The translations under genes and the position numbers were made by a program. The notes below the pieces were generated by a model. It searched no databases. It was not told where the DNA came from and saw only the letters and a list, made by a program, of their open reading frames with translations. Below, piece by piece: positions 36,666 through 46,069 of a stretch of DNA of 64,000 bases; position 1 is the stretch's first letter; the number at the start of each line of letters is the position of its first letter. The stretch lies in contig JAFDZS010000011.1 of assembly GCA_018266775.1 (NCBI GenBank), positions 379,245 through 443,244 on the forward strand, read 5' to 3'. Source of the stretch: Bacteroidota bacterium. GTDB lineage: Bacteria; Bacteroidota; Bacteroidia; Chitinophagales; Chitinophagaceae.

Positions 36666-37685
36666 ATGGAACCCTCATTTGCAATAGTTGGATGTGGCCG
36701 CATTGGCGCCAGGCATGCTGAACAAATCTTAAAAGTGGGGCAACTGGCCGCTGTTTGCGATATTGTTCCGGCTAAGGCAGATGCGCTTGCCCAGCAATAT
36801 CAAACCCGCCCTTTCTATTCTATCGAATCTTTGCTTACTGCTGATAACAAACCCTTTGTGGTAAGCATCTGCACCCCAAACGGGTGGCATGCCCAACACG
36901 CCATTAAAGCACTGGAAGCCGGTTGCCATGTACTATGCGAAAAACCTTTGTGCATCAACAGTGCCGATGGCCGGGAAATGATGGCAGCAGCAGAAACTGC
37001 AGGCAGAAAGCTGTTTGTAGTAAAACAGAACCGCTACAACCCGCCGGTTGAGTTTCTAAAAAACCTGCTGAATGAGGGAAAGCTGGGCAAAATTTATAGC
37101 TTTCAACTGAATTGTTTCTGGAACCGGCCGCCTGCTTATTATACCGACTGGAAGGGAAGCCGCGACCTTGACGGTGGCACTTTATTCACCCAGTTCAGTC
37201 ATTTTATTGATTTATTGTATTGGCTGCTGGGAGATGTGAACACCGTTCAGGCCATCACCCAAAACTTTGCCCACCCCGCCATTGCTTTTGAAGACAGCGG
37301 TGCGGTGGTGCTGCAGATGCAAAATGGTGCCATCGGAACGTTGAATTATTCTGTAAACAGTTTTCAAAAAAATATGGAAGGCTCCTTAACCATATTGGCA
37401 GAAAAAGGAACAGTGAAGATTGGCGGGCAATACCTGAACGAACTGGAGTATTGCATGGTGGATGGCATTACTGCACCGGAACTGCCGATGGGCAACCCGG
37501 CCAATGGGTATGGATTTTACCAGGGCAGCATGAGCAACCATGATAAAGTATATCAAAACCTGGTGCAGGCATTGCAAAACGATGATCATGCGTTTGCCAG
37601 CGCTGCTGAAGGTTTAAAAACCGTTGAAATTATAGAGCGCATTTATGCCGCCGCATCAGAAAAGGATAAAGCATCCATCATTTAA
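36666..37685 (+). CDS. WlbA/WbpB-like UDP-sugar dehydrogenase (Gfo/Idh/MocA)
   Basis: The 339-residue protein starts at [18 protein letters not shown] (Rossmann fold). It has the EKP motif in LCEKPLCI and further words that resemble WlbA/WbpB, the UDP-N-acetylglucosaminuronate 3-dehydrogenases: [38 protein letters not shown] and [21 protein letters not shown]. Such enzymes make 3-keto then 3-amino uronate sugars for cell-surface glycans. Two glycosyltransferase genes follow closely (17 bp, then overlapping), so a role in surface polysaccharide is likely. The start at 36666 is preferred over an ATG ten codons upstream. Confidence 0.85.
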   Translation: MEPSFAIVGCGRIGARHAEQILKVGQLAAVCDIVPAKADALAQQYQTRPFYSIESLLTADNKPFVVSICTPNGWHAQHAIKALEAGCHVLCEKPLCINSADGREMMAAAETAGRKLFVVKQNRYNPPVEFLKNLLNEGKLGKIYSFQLNCFWNRPPAYYTDWKGSRDLDGGTLFTQFSHFIDLLYWLLGDVNTVQAITQNFAHPAIAFEDSGAVVLQMQNGAIGTLNYSVNSFQKNMEGSLTILAEKGTVKIGGQYLNELEYCMVDGITAPELPMGNPANGYGFYQGSMSNHDKVYQNLVQALQNDDHAFASAAEGLKTVEIIERIYAAASEKDKASII

Positions 37686-37702
37686 CTTACAGTCTGCACC
37701 GA

Positions 37703-38830
37703 ATGCCTTCAACAACCCATACACAACAACCGGATCCCAATGGTAAAAAACTGGTATTTACCGTAACCACTGATCTGACTTTTGATCAGCGCATGATCCG
37801 CATTTGTACTTCACTGGCCAATGCAGGGTATGCTGTTACATTGGTGGGCAGAAAATTGCCTTCTTCTTTACCACTTACGCAACAAGCTTTTCAGCAAAAA
37901 AGATTGCGCTGCTTTTTTCATACCGGTAAATTGTTTTATGCAGAATATAATTTGCGCCTGTTCTTTTTTTTGTTGTTTACGAAGATGGATCTTATTGGTG
38001 CTATTGACCTGGATACGATTCTACCCTGCTATTTTGTATCTAAACTGAAAAACAAAAAACGCTTGTACGATGCACATGAATTGTTTTGCGAAATGAAAGA
38101 AGTGGCCACAAGGCCTGCCATTTATAACATGTGGAAACGGATAGAACGCTTTTGTGTACCCCGCTTTAATTATGGCTATACTGTAAACCAACCCATTGCA
38201 GCCGAATTTAAAAAGATGTACGGTGTTGACTACGCAGTGATCAGGAATATTGCGTTGCTGCGGCCGATTGAACCGGTAACAAAACCCAACAAATATATTT
38301 TATACCAGGGAGCCGTAAACGAAGGCAGAAGTTTTGAAACACTGATTCCCGCCATGCAGTTTGTTGATGTACCACTGGTCATCTGCGGCGATGGTAATTT
38401 TATGCAGCAGGCCAAACAATTAGTAAAAGATCATCAGCTGGAAGATAAAGTGATCTTTAAAGGCAAAATACCACCAGATGAATTGAGAACCATCACCCGG
38501 CAGGCCTGGATTGGTGTAACCTTGTTTGATGACACCGGGTTGAGCAATTATTACTCATTAGCCAACCGCTTTTTTGATTACTTACATGCAGGCATACCGC
38601 AATTATGTGTAAACTATCCCGTTTACAAAGAAATTAATGAGCAATACCATATTGCTGTATTGACTGATGATATCAGCGAAAAAAATATTGCGCTTTTACT
38701 GAACAATTTGCTCGGCAATGAGTTTGAATACCAGCAGTTGCAGCAAAACTGCCTTATGGCAAGAAAATACCTGAACTGGCAGGAAGAAGAAAAAAAACTG
38801 ATTGCTTTTTATCAAACATTATTTGGATAA
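37703..38830 (+). CDS. Glycosyltransferase, GT-B fold (GT4-like)
   Basis: The 375-residue protein has two Rossmann-like halves. The N-terminal half includes LVFTVTTDLTFDQRMIRI and KNKKRLYDAHELFCEMKEV; the C-terminal half has KYILYQGAVNEGRSFETLI, PLVICGDGNFMQQAKQLV and DDTGLSNYYSLANRFFDYLH, a nucleotide-sugar-binding Glu/Asp region of GT4-type enzymes. The donor and acceptor are unknown. It lies 17 bp after the dehydrogenase gene and overlaps the next glycosyltransferase gene. Confidence 0.85.
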   Translation: MPSTTHTQQPDPNGKKLVFTVTTDLTFDQRMIRICTSLANAGYAVTLVGRKLPSSLPLTQQAFQQKRLRCFFHTGKLFYAEYNLRLFFFLLFTKMDLIGAIDLDTILPCYFVSKLKNKKRLYDAHELFCEMKEVATRPAIYNMWKRIERFCVPRFNYGYTVNQPIAAEFKKMYGVDYAVIRNIALLRPIEPVTKPNKYILYQGAVNEGRSFETLIPAMQFVDVPLVICGDGNFMQQAKQLVKDHQLEDKVIFKGKIPPDELRTITRQAWIGVTLFDDTGLSNYYSLANRFFDYLHAGIPQLCVNYPVYKEINEQYHIAVLTDDISEKNIALLLNNLLGNEFEYQQLQQNCLMARKYLNWQEEEKKLIAFYQTLFG

Positions 38831-39974
38831 ACATTTACATATCGTAACACTGGATGTGCCCTGGCCTGCTGATTATGGCGGCGTGGTGGATTTATTTTAT
38901 AAACTGAAAGCCCTGCATCAACTCGGTATAAAAATTCACCTGCACTGTTTTACCAGTGGCCGTTCACCTCAGGATGAATTGAATAAATACTGCGTGGAGG
39001 TCAATTATTATCCGCGAAAAAAAAACATCAGCAGTGTATCATTGCGCATTCCGTACATTGTAAGCAGCCGCAAAAGTGATGCACTCATTGCTAATTTAAA
39101 CAAAGACGACTATCCTGTTTTGCTGGAAGGCATACACTGCACTTACTACCTGTATAACGGTGCATTAATTAACAGGAAAGTAATGGTGCGGCTGCACAAC
39201 GCAGAGTTTGAATATTACAAACAACTGGCCGTACAGGAAAAAAACTGGCTGAAGAAATTATACTATCTAACTGAAAGCAGGCTGCTGTACCACTATGAAA
39301 AGAAAATTGCCAACAAAGCAGCTTTTATTTCAGTAAGCCGGCATGACGTTACCGTATACCAGCAATTATTTGATGCAGTCAATATTGAATACCTGCCGGT
39401 TTTTATTCCTTATACGCTTGCTGTGGGTAAGGAAGGGAAAGGCTGTTTCTGCTTTTATCATGGCAATTTATCTGTAAATGAAAATGAAAAAGCAGCGTTA
39501 TGGTTATTACAGCAGGTGTTCAGTAAATTAACCGTACCTTTTGTAATAGCGGGTAAAGATCCATCGCCGCAACTGCTGCAGGCTGCGCATCAATGCAAGC
39601 ATACCTGTATTGTTGCCAACCCATCAGAAAAAGAAATGCAGGATATGATCGGCAAAGCACACATTCATGTACTGCCGTCTTTCAATAATACCGGGATAAA
39701 ACTGAAACTGATCAACGCATTATTTAATGGAAGGCATTGCCTGGTAAATGCAGCCGGTGTGGAGGGCAGCGGACTGGAATCTGCATGCCATATTGCGGAG
39801 GATGCGGACGCTTTTATTCACGCCATCAGAAAATTATATGAACAGCCTTTTACCGAAGAAGAAAGAGAGCAAAGACAGGGGCTGCTGCATCAAATATTTA
39901 ATGCTGACCGCAATGCTGAAATGCTAATCGAATTGATCCGGAAAGATAATGCTGCAACGGCGGATCTGCAGTAA
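38823..39974 (+). CDS. Glycosyltransferase, GT-B fold
   Basis: The 383-residue protein begins with KHLHIVTLDVPWPADYGGVV, the conserved opening of a Bacteroidota glycosyltransferase family, and ends with a GT-B second domain: CFCFYHGNLSVNENEKAALW, FVIAGKDPSPQ and IHVLPSFNNTGIKLKLINAL, the sugar-nucleotide-binding loop. The start is uncertain because there is no ATG; TTG at 38823 (4 codons before the stop of the previous gene ends) gives the family's usual beginning, and a TTG seven codons upstream is also possible. Its stop abuts the stop of the convergent FtsE-like gene with no gap. Confidence 0.82.
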   Translation: MDKHLHIVTLDVPWPADYGGVVDLFYKLKALHQLGIKIHLHCFTSGRSPQDELNKYCVEVNYYPRKKNISSVSLRIPYIVSSRKSDALIANLNKDDYPVLLEGIHCTYYLYNGALINRKVMVRLHNAEFEYYKQLAVQEKNWLKKLYYLTESRLLYHYEKKIANKAAFISVSRHDVTVYQQLFDAVNIEYLPVFIPYTLAVGKEGKGCFCFYHGNLSVNENEKAALWLLQQVFSKLTVPFVIAGKDPSPQLLQAAHQCKHTCIVANPSEKEMQDMIGKAHIHVLPSFNNTGIKLKLINALFNGRHCLVNAAGVEGSGLESACHIAEDADAFIHAIRKLYEQPFTEEEREQRQGLLHQIFNADRNAEMLIELIRKDNAATADLQ

Positions 39975-40661
39975 CTACACCTCAACACTGGCGTTATCCC
40001 ACACTTTACCACGCTCTGTTTTTAACATGCGGGCGGGGAATTTTTTTAATACGATATAATCGTGTGTGGCCATTACAATAGTAGTGTTATAATCTTTACA
40101 GATATGGAACAGCAATTGCATGATCTCATCAGTCGTTTCGGGGTCAAGGTTACCAGTAGGTTCATCGGCAAGAATCAATTTGGGAGAGTTCAGCAATGCA
40201 CGGGCAATATCCACACGCTGCTGTTCGCCACCACTCAGTTCAAAAGGCATTTTGAAACCTTTTGTTTTCAATCCCACTTTATCCAGCACGTCTGCAATTT
40301 TTTCTGCCATCAGTTTTTCATCCTTCCAGCCAGTAGCTTTCAGTACAAACTTCAGGTTTTCGTTTACATTCCTGTCTGTAAGCAATTGAAAATCCTGGAA
40401 CACCACGCCGAGGTTACGCCTTAAAAAAGGAACCGTTTTCCAGTTCATGTCTTTCAGGTTGTGGCCTACTACCCAGCCTTCACCATTGGTCAATTGTAAA
40501 TCGCCATAAAGGGTTTTCAGCAAACTGCTTTTGCCTGTACCGGTTTTGCCCACCAGGTAAACAAATTCACCCTTGTCAATGGAAATGTTTACATCGCTGA
40601 GGATGAGGTTTCCGCCCTGGTATATGTTTACATTCTTTAATTCTACAATTGACTGAGACAT
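39975..40661 (-). CDS. ftsE: FtsE-like ABC transporter ATP-binding protein
   Basis: The 228-residue ATPase has Walker [10 protein letters not shown] at residues 38-46, Q-loop VVFQDFQLL, signature [16 protein letters not shown], Walker [14 protein letters not shown] and the switch His in VMATHDY. FtsE works with the membrane protein FtsX to control peptidoglycan hydrolases at the division site. ftsX is not next to it in this window. The Bacteroidota FtsE group has this GKTGTGKSS form; a lipoprotein-export LolD-like role is an alternative. Cytoplasmic. Confidence 0.85.
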   Translation of the reverse strand: MSQSIVELKNVNIYQGGNLILSDVNISIDKGEFVYLVGKTGTGKSSLLKTLYGDLQLTNGEGWVVGHNLKDMNWKTVPFLRRNLGVVFQDFQLLTDRNVNENLKFVLKATGWKDEKLMAEKIADVLDKVGLKTKGFKMPFELSGGEQQRVDIARALLNSPKLILADEPTGNLDPETTDEIMQLLFHICKDYNTTIVMATHDYIVLKKFPARMLKTERGKVWDNASVEV

Positions 40662-40844
40662 GCTGTTCTTAATTTAGGTTAGTGCTTTGGTTTAATGGCA
40701 GCGAAAAATAAACCGGGGTATATTCATCCGCACTGCTTTTCTTATCTACATATTACCAACTCAACGGCGCAGTGTTGCAAAATTAGTTGTTCATACTGCC
40801 CTGTTAAAATAAATTTTGCTCACCATTTGTTAAAAACTGTGAAT

Positions 40845-40880
40845 AACTAAAAAAATAGTTGTACAACTAAATAAATAGTT
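40845..40880 (+). promoter_or_regulatory. Symmetric operator-like dyad upstream of the BlaI gene
   Basis: A perfect 14-bp palindrome, tagttgtacaacta (40856-40869), is flanked at equal distance by aacta (40845-40849) and tagtt (40876-40880), which are inverse complements of each other. It lies 29 bp before the BlaI-type gene. BlaI/MecI repressors bind dyads with TACA/TGTA cores as dimers and this fits that pattern (inference). Confidence 0.6.
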
Positions 40881-40908
40881 TTAAGTTTACGTCAGCGCAT
40901 TAAATTTT

Positions 40909-41271
40909 ATGCAGATGAAACAATTAACCAAGGCAGAAGAACAGATCATGCAGGTGATCTGGAAACTGGATAAAGCATTTTTACGGGAGATATTAGACGA
41001 ACTGCCTGCCCCCAAACCGCACAGCAATACGGTTGCCACCATTATAAAAATTTTGGTGGAAAAAGAATTTGTGGGCATTACTGTTTTTGGCAGAACACAC
41101 CAATATTACCCATTGATCAGCAAGGAAACCTATAGCAAAAGTTCAATGAAGAGTTTGGTGAAAGGTTATTTTGAAGGCAGCTTCAGCAATGCGGTTTCTT
41201 TTATGGTTAAAGAAAATAACATCAGCTTAGAAGAACTGGAGTTATTACTGAAACAACTGAAGAAAAAATAA
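40909..41271 (+). CDS. BlaI/MecI/CopY-family transcriptional repressor
   Basis: The 120-residue protein has the family's N-terminal winged helix: MKQLTKAEEQIMQVIWKLDK, then LREILDELPAPKPHSNTVAT and a C-terminal dimerisation helix bundle ending in LEELELLLKQLKKK. BlaI repressors are inactivated by cleavage by a partnered M56 peptidase; the next gene encodes one. The classic cleavage region is near the Asn-Phe in the second domain; GYFEGSFSNAVSFMV fits that place, but I cannot confirm a cut site. An ATG two codons in (40915) is an alternative start. Confidence 0.9.
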   Translation: MQMKQLTKAEEQIMQVIWKLDKAFLREILDELPAPKPHSNTVATIIKILVEKEFVGITVFGRTHQYYPLISKETYSKSSMKSLVKGYFEGSFSNAVSFMVKENNISLEELELLLKQLKKK

Positions 41272-41382
41272 TTTTTAAACAAGGCTATCCAGTTCTGCAC
41301 ATACATATTCTGCATGCTGCATCAAAGAATGTCTGCGTTGAAACTGGTATAAATAATATTACCACATTTAAAACTACAACAC

Positions 41383-44300
41383 ATGCTTTCCGTTGCATAC
41401 TACCTGCTGAAAGTAATGATTTGCTCCGGCATTTTATTTGGTTATTACTGGTTTTTGCTCCGCAATAAAGTATTTCACCGCTATAACCGGTTTTATATTG
41501 TTGCGGCCATTATTTTATCATTATGCCTGCCGCTGATCAAGATCAGCTTCTGGCAGCAGGACCAGCAACAGCAAAACAGTATGATTCATGTATTGCAGGC
41601 GGTAAGCCAGGGCGATGCTTATATGGACAATATCATTGTAACCTCGCAGCGGAATGCAACCTTCGATGTTACACAATTGATTCCCTATGCGTATGTACTG
41701 ATCTCAGCTTTATTCTTCCTCACGCTGGCATATACTTTTTACCGCATTGTTGTTTTACTGAAACGATACCCGAAAAAAGTCATTGATTCCATTTCCTTCA
41801 TCAACACCGATGCTAAAAGCACCCCATTTTCTTTCTTTAATTATATTTTCTGGAACCATCATATTGATATTGAAACCCCAACCGGCCAGCAAATTTTCAA
41901 ACATGAACTGGCGCATGTGGAAGAAAAACATTCGTACGATAAATTATTCATCAACATCGTGCTGGTTTTTTTCTGGTGCAATCCATTCTTCTGGTTATAC
42001 AGAAGAGAACTGAATATGATACATGAATTCATTGCCGATCAAAAGGCAGTGGAAGACAGTGATACTGCTGCATTTGCCGCGATGATATTACAGGCCACCT
42101 ATCCGCAGCACCGTTTTCAGCTTACCAATAATTTTTTCTATTCACCGGTTAAGCGCCGTTTGCAAATGCTCATTAAAAATCAAAATCCAAAAGTAAATTA
42201 TATCGGCAGAATTATGGTTTTGCCATTAGCTGCATTAATATTTGCCGCATTCACTTTTAAAACAACCGGTGTGCCGCATTTATACCACGGCAAAAAAATT
42301 GTGGTGGTGGTGGATGCAGGGCATGGTGGAAAGGACAAAGGTGCTGTGGCTGCAGACGGTACAACGGAAAAAGAAATTACACTGGCCATTGCGAAAGAAA
42401 TACAATCATTGAATACCAATAAGGATATTGAAATTATTCTTACCAAAGACAATGATGTATATCTTGATAAAAAAGAAAAGGTGGAGCTCGTTAATAAAAA
42501 CAATGCCGACATGTACATCACCATACACACCGGTGCATACCCCACCCCAGAGCAAATAGAATATAACCTGGGCAGTGCAGCAAGTAACAAAACCGGCATT
42601 ACCGTTGTAATACCAACAAGTGATGCCCCTTCGGGAGAACAAAGCAAATGGTTTGGTGCGGCAGTGTTAAATGAATTTGCCAATAATTATGGGTTGCCTG
42701 TAACACCTGAATTAATTGAAAACCGTTCCTTGTACACCTTTACCAACAACACCTGCCCCAGCTTATTTATTGAAACGGGTATTTTAACCAATACTGCAGA
42801 TGTGCAGTACCTGAAATCATCCAACGGACAAACAACAGTGGCAAAAAATATTCTTGCAGGAATAGAAAAATATGCTGCGCTGAATATGCAGAATGGAACA
42901 GAAGCCAGGACGCTCCAGCTGTCACCCAATCTTTCTTACAGCAGTTTCGTTAACATGCAATACAGCGATACCAATTACCTGAAAACAACTGCATATAAAA
43001 GTAAAGCCCTGATTATAGTTGATGGAAAAGAAATCGGCAACCTGGGTATGGATTATGTTGAAAAAAGCAATTCCGTATTCAGTACCATCGTGGTGTTTAA
43101 TCCTGAAGAAGCCATGAAGCGCTTTGGCCCGAAAGGAAAATATGGTGTGATCAAATTAACGCAGAAAGATGCGGTAATGCTCACTGCCGATTCTATTCGC
43201 TTTGATCAAAGCAAGAATACCATTGAGGTAACCGGCAAGGGCACCAAGATAGCTGGTAAAATTGATGACCCGGCCAATACCATTATTTATGTTGACGGGA
43301 AAAAAGTAAGCGCCGGTGAATTAAACAAGATCGATCCCAATACCATCAGTTCTGTTAGTGTATTAAAAGGGGATCACCTGGATGATATTACCGATGCAAA
43401 AGGTAAAAAAGCAGTGATCAATGTTACACTGAAATCAAAAGATTTAACACCAATAACTGTTACTGGTTTTCAAACTGCAGCGGTAAAAAACAGCGACCCA
43501 CTTTATGTCATTGACAATGCAGTGGTGGAAGGCAAATTTTCTTTAAACGCCATTGCACCATCCAGCATTGAAAGGATAGATGTGCTGAAAAATGAAAGCG
43601 CAGTTAAGAAATATGGAGAAAAAGGGAAAAATGGTGTGATAGAAATCACTACCAAATCCGGTGAAGGTGTGGTAATGTGCGAAATAGAAAACAATGTTGC
43701 TGCTGAAGCCACCGTTTCGCTCGACAATGAAAAGGTATTGTACATTGGTATAGACAACCCGATTACTGCTGTAGCTACAAGCGTTGCACCGAAAGACCTG
43801 CAGGTTACTATTTCAAACGGAACGATTACCGGCGCCAACGGAAAGTATATAGCAAGGGTAACTGCACCAGGTGATGTTACCATCTCCATATCCAAAAAAG
43901 GAACGGATAAAGTATTGCAGCGTTTTAATTACAAAGCAAAGACTATACAACTGACCAACCTGAAAGAAGTAACAGTAACCGGTTACCCCTCCTTACAATT
44001 GAAACCCACCGCTACTGTAAAACAGGATGTAAAAGCAATAACTGTTACCGGCTATCCTTCACTGCAATTAAAACCCGCAGATGCAAAAAAAGAAATGGAC
44101 GAAGTTAAAGTTGATGGCTACCTCGCAGCACCGTCAACTGCCACAACAAAACCTGCGAATGGATTACAGGAAGTGACTGTTGTGGGTTATGCATTAAGTG
44201 ACTCTGCAAGAACTGCAAATAAAATCTTTACCCGTACGGAAATTAGTCCTTCTTACCCCGGCGGAAATGATGAATGGAAAAAATTTATGCAGAAAAACCT

Positions 44301-44748
44301 GGATCCCACCATTCCTGTTGATGAAGGATGGAAACCGGGTACTTACACGATCGTAGTTCAGTTTATTGTGCATGAAGATGGCAGCCTGAGTGATATTACC
44401 GCACTTAATTTTAAAGACTCAAAAACCGCTGCACATTGTATTGAACTGATCAGGAAAAGTGAGCACTGGATACCGGCTGTTCAAAATGGCCGTAAAGTAA
44501 ATGCCTACCGCAGGCAACCCATTACTTTTGTTATTTACGAAGACAAAAAATCATCACTACTCTACCGCGTTCCTTTAAAAGCACATCTATTTATGGATGG
44601 CAAAGTTGAAACGTATACTGTAGCAAGTAATGGGCAATTTGAAACCCAGCCCAACATGTTGTATTACCTGAATGGTAAATTGATTGATGAACCAAAACAT
44701 ATCAGCCCAAATATCATATCTTCAATTGAAACGTATGATGCCACATAG
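41383..44748 (+). CDS. M56 peptidase fused to amidase, plug repeats, GldM-like and TonB_C domains
   Basis: The 1121-residue protein is a BlaR1-type sensor with an unusual exterior. Residues 1-292: membrane part with segments near 6-24, 34-53, 104-126, 192-206 and 277-292, and M56 zinc motif HELAH (174-178) plus EFIAD (Glu215). Residues about 304-485: amidase_3 domain, with zinc His314 (VDAGHGG), Glu329 and His382 (ITIHTGA) and catalytic Glu464 (LFIETGILTN). Residues about 542-595, 631-686 and 705-762: three repeats of the TonB plug pattern (VDGK, RIDVLK, YGEKGKNGVIEIT). Residues about 783-852: GldM-like Ig domain (VLYIGIDNPIT). About 860-940: EVTVTGYP repeats, two exact. About 950-1053: TonB C-terminal domain. 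The frame ends in TAG with 20 further in-frame codons of plug motif (see next entry). Confidence 0.93.
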   Translation: MLSVAYYLLKVMICSGILFGYYWFLLRNKVFHRYNRFYIVAAIILSLCLPLIKISFWQQDQQQQNSMIHVLQAVSQGDAYMDNIIVTSQRNATFDVTQLIPYAYVLISALFFLTLAYTFYRIVVLLKRYPKKVIDSISFINTDAKSTPFSFFNYIFWNHHIDIETPTGQQIFKHELAHVEEKHSYDKLFINIVLVFFWCNPFFWLYRRELNMIHEFIADQKAVEDSDTAAFAAMILQATYPQHRFQLTNNFFYSPVKRRLQMLIKNQNPKVNYIGRIMVLPLAALIFAAFTFKTTGVPHLYHGKKIVVVVDAGHGGKDKGAVAADGTTEKEITLAIAKEIQSLNTNKDIEIILTKDNDVYLDKKEKVELVNKNNADMYITIHTGAYPTPEQIEYNLGSAASNKTGITVVIPTSDAPSGEQSKWFGAAVLNEFANNYGLPVTPELIENRSLYTFTNNTCPSLFIETGILTNTADVQYLKSSNGQTTVAKNILAGIEKYAALNMQNGTEARTLQLSPNLSYSSFVNMQYSDTNYLKTTAYKSKALIIVDGKEIGNLGMDYVEKSNSVFSTIVVFNPEEAMKRFGPKGKYGVIKLTQKDAVMLTADSIRFDQSKNTIEVTGKGTKIAGKIDDPANTIIYVDGKKVSAGELNKIDPNTISSVSVLKGDHLDDITDAKGKKAVINVTLKSKDLTPITVTGFQTAAVKNSDPLYVIDNAVVEGKFSLNAIAPSSIERIDVLKNESAVKKYGEKGKNGVIEITTKSGEGVVMCEIENNVAAEATVSLDNEKVLYIGIDNPITAVATSVAPKDLQVTISNGTITGANGKYIARVTAPGDVTISISKKGTDKVLQRFNYKAKTIQLTNLKEVTVTGYPSLQLKPTATVKQDVKAITVTGYPSLQLKPADAKKEMDEVKVDGYLAAPSTATTKPANGLQEVTVVGYALSDSARTANKIFTRTEISPSYPGGNDEWKKFMQKNLDPTIPVDEGWKPGTYTIVVQFIVHEDGSLSDITALNFKDSKTAAHCIELIRKSEHWIPAVQNGRKVNAYRRQPITFVIYEDKKSSLLYRVPLKAHLFMDGKVETYTVASNGQFETQPNMLYYLNGKLIDEPKHISPNIISSIETYDAT

Positions 44749-44811
44749 GGCAAAATATTTTTTGGGGAAAAAGGAAAATATGGAGTTACCCTGTTCAGCT
44801 CCCGAAGCTGA
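44749..44811 (+). pseudogene. In-frame tail beyond the amber codon of the M56 fusion gene
   Basis: After TAG at 44746-44748 the same frame runs 20 codons to TGA (44809-44811) and reads GKIFFGEKGKYGVTLFSSRS. This completes the plug-type motif that the protein uses three times earlier (for example YGEKGKNGVIEIT). The simplest explanation is a CAG to TAG change that truncates the protein. Read-through or sequencing error cannot be excluded. Confidence 0.7.
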
Positions 44812-44845
44812 AATAATGATAAAACAAAACTAACTGCCTATATTT

Positions 44846-46069
44846 TTAATACCTGATAGTTTCACCATTTGCCTGCAGCAATAATTCTTTTTTTGCTGCG
44901 GCTTCCACCCTGCCAATCACCTGTGCGCCGATGCCGAGGCTTTTTGCTGCATCAATCATGAGTGGTGCATCTTTTTCACTACAGTATATTTCCATACGGC
45001 AGCCCATGTTAAATACCTCGTACATTTCTTTATTATTGCTGCCGCTGTTTTGTTGTATGATGGAAAAAATTTCGGGTGCAGCAAAAAGATTGTCTTTTAT
45101 TACACGGAGGTTATTTCCTGATGCGCCTGAGGTTTTAGAACCGTCTGACACATGGACTGGTAAATATTTCATACACTTCGTTTGCCCGCCACCACTGCAA
45201 TGGATCAAACCATGAATCTTGTCATAATGCTCCTCCAGTAAGGGTTTTAAAACCGGGGCAAAAGTTCTTGTTGGGCTCAGCAATAATTTACCGATAGTGG
45301 TTTGCTGACCGTTACCGGTTTGGCTTAATGTAACAGTGTCGGTTAACCGGTGTTTGCCAATATACACTACATCATCAGGTAAATTCGTATCAAAACTTTG
45401 TTTGAATTCCTGCGCATAATATTTGCTGAGTACATCATGCCTTGCACTGGTTAACCCGTTGCTGCCAATACCGCTGTTATATTCCGTTTCATACCGGGCT
45501 TGCCCGTAGCTCGCTAATCCTACAATTACATCACCTGCTTTTATTTTTTCATTGCTGATGATTTTGTTTTTCGGCCAGCGGCAGGTCATGGTACCATTAA
45601 CAGCAACCGAACGCACCACATCTCCCACATCTGCAGTTTCGCCACCGAGGTAATGAATGTTTACACCGTATTGTTGTAATGTGTCAAACAATTCCTGCGA
45701 TCCGCTGATGATTTGCTGCAGCACTTCTCCGGGTATCAAATGCTTATTTCTATCGATAGTAGAATTGAAAACAATATGATCATAAATGCCCACGCACAAC
45801 AAGTCATCAAGATTCATTACAATGGCATCCTGTGCAATTCCCTTCCACACACTTGCATCGCCGGTTTCTTTCCAGTATAAATATGCCAAAATACTTTTTG
45901 TACCTGCACCATCGGCATGCATAATATTTACGAAGGCGTCATCACCACCTAAATAATCAGGATATACCTTGCAGAATGCGTAGGGAAACAATCCCTGGTC
46001 GAGATGCTGCACTGCTGCATGAACTTCTTCTTTTTGGGCAGAAACCCCGCGTTTGGCGTATAGTGACAT
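44846..46069 (-). CDS. purM: Phosphoribosylformylglycinamidine cyclo-ligase (AIR synthetase)
   Basis: PurM makes aminoimidazole ribotide, the fifth step of purine synthesis. The 407-residue protein has the family motifs: HADGAGTKSILAYLYWKETG near the N-terminus, AIVMNLDDLLCVG, HYLGGETADVGDVVRS and GNGQQTTIGKLLLSPTR, with IHGLIHCSGGGQTKC and MYEVFNMGCRMEIY at the C-terminus. It is longer than the E. coli enzyme (345), as in other Bacteroidota. Cytoplasmic. The upstream region is low-complexity AT-rich DNA. Confidence 0.95.
   Translation of the reverse strand: MSLYAKRGVSAQKEEVHAAVQHLDQGLFPYAFCKVYPDYLGGDDAFVNIMHADGAGTKSILAYLYWKETGDASVWKGIAQDAIVMNLDDLLCVGIYDHIVFNSTIDRNKHLIPGEVLQQIISGSQELFDTLQQYGVNIHYLGGETADVGDVVRSVAVNGTMTCRWPKNKIISNEKIKAGDVIVGLASYGQARYETEYNSGIGSNGLTSARHDVLSKYYAQEFKQSFDTNLPDDVVYIGKHRLTDTVTLSQTGNGQQTTIGKLLLSPTRTFAPVLKPLLEEHYDKIHGLIHCSGGGQTKCMKYLPVHVSDGSKTSGASGNNLRVIKDNLFAAPEIFSIIQQNSGSNNKEMYEVFNMGCRMEIYCSEKDAPLMIDAAKSLGIGAQVIGRVEAAAKKELLLQANGETIRY

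Noticed and set aside
36550..36684. 45-codon upstream extension of rpsO
   Set aside because: S15 proteins start at MPYLTIEKK here; the extension is low complexity and crosses the promoter element.
42198..42683. Minus-strand open frame of 161 codons opposite the amidase part of the fusion protein
   Set aside because: Shadow of the plus-strand gene; the plus frame carries all recognisable motifs.
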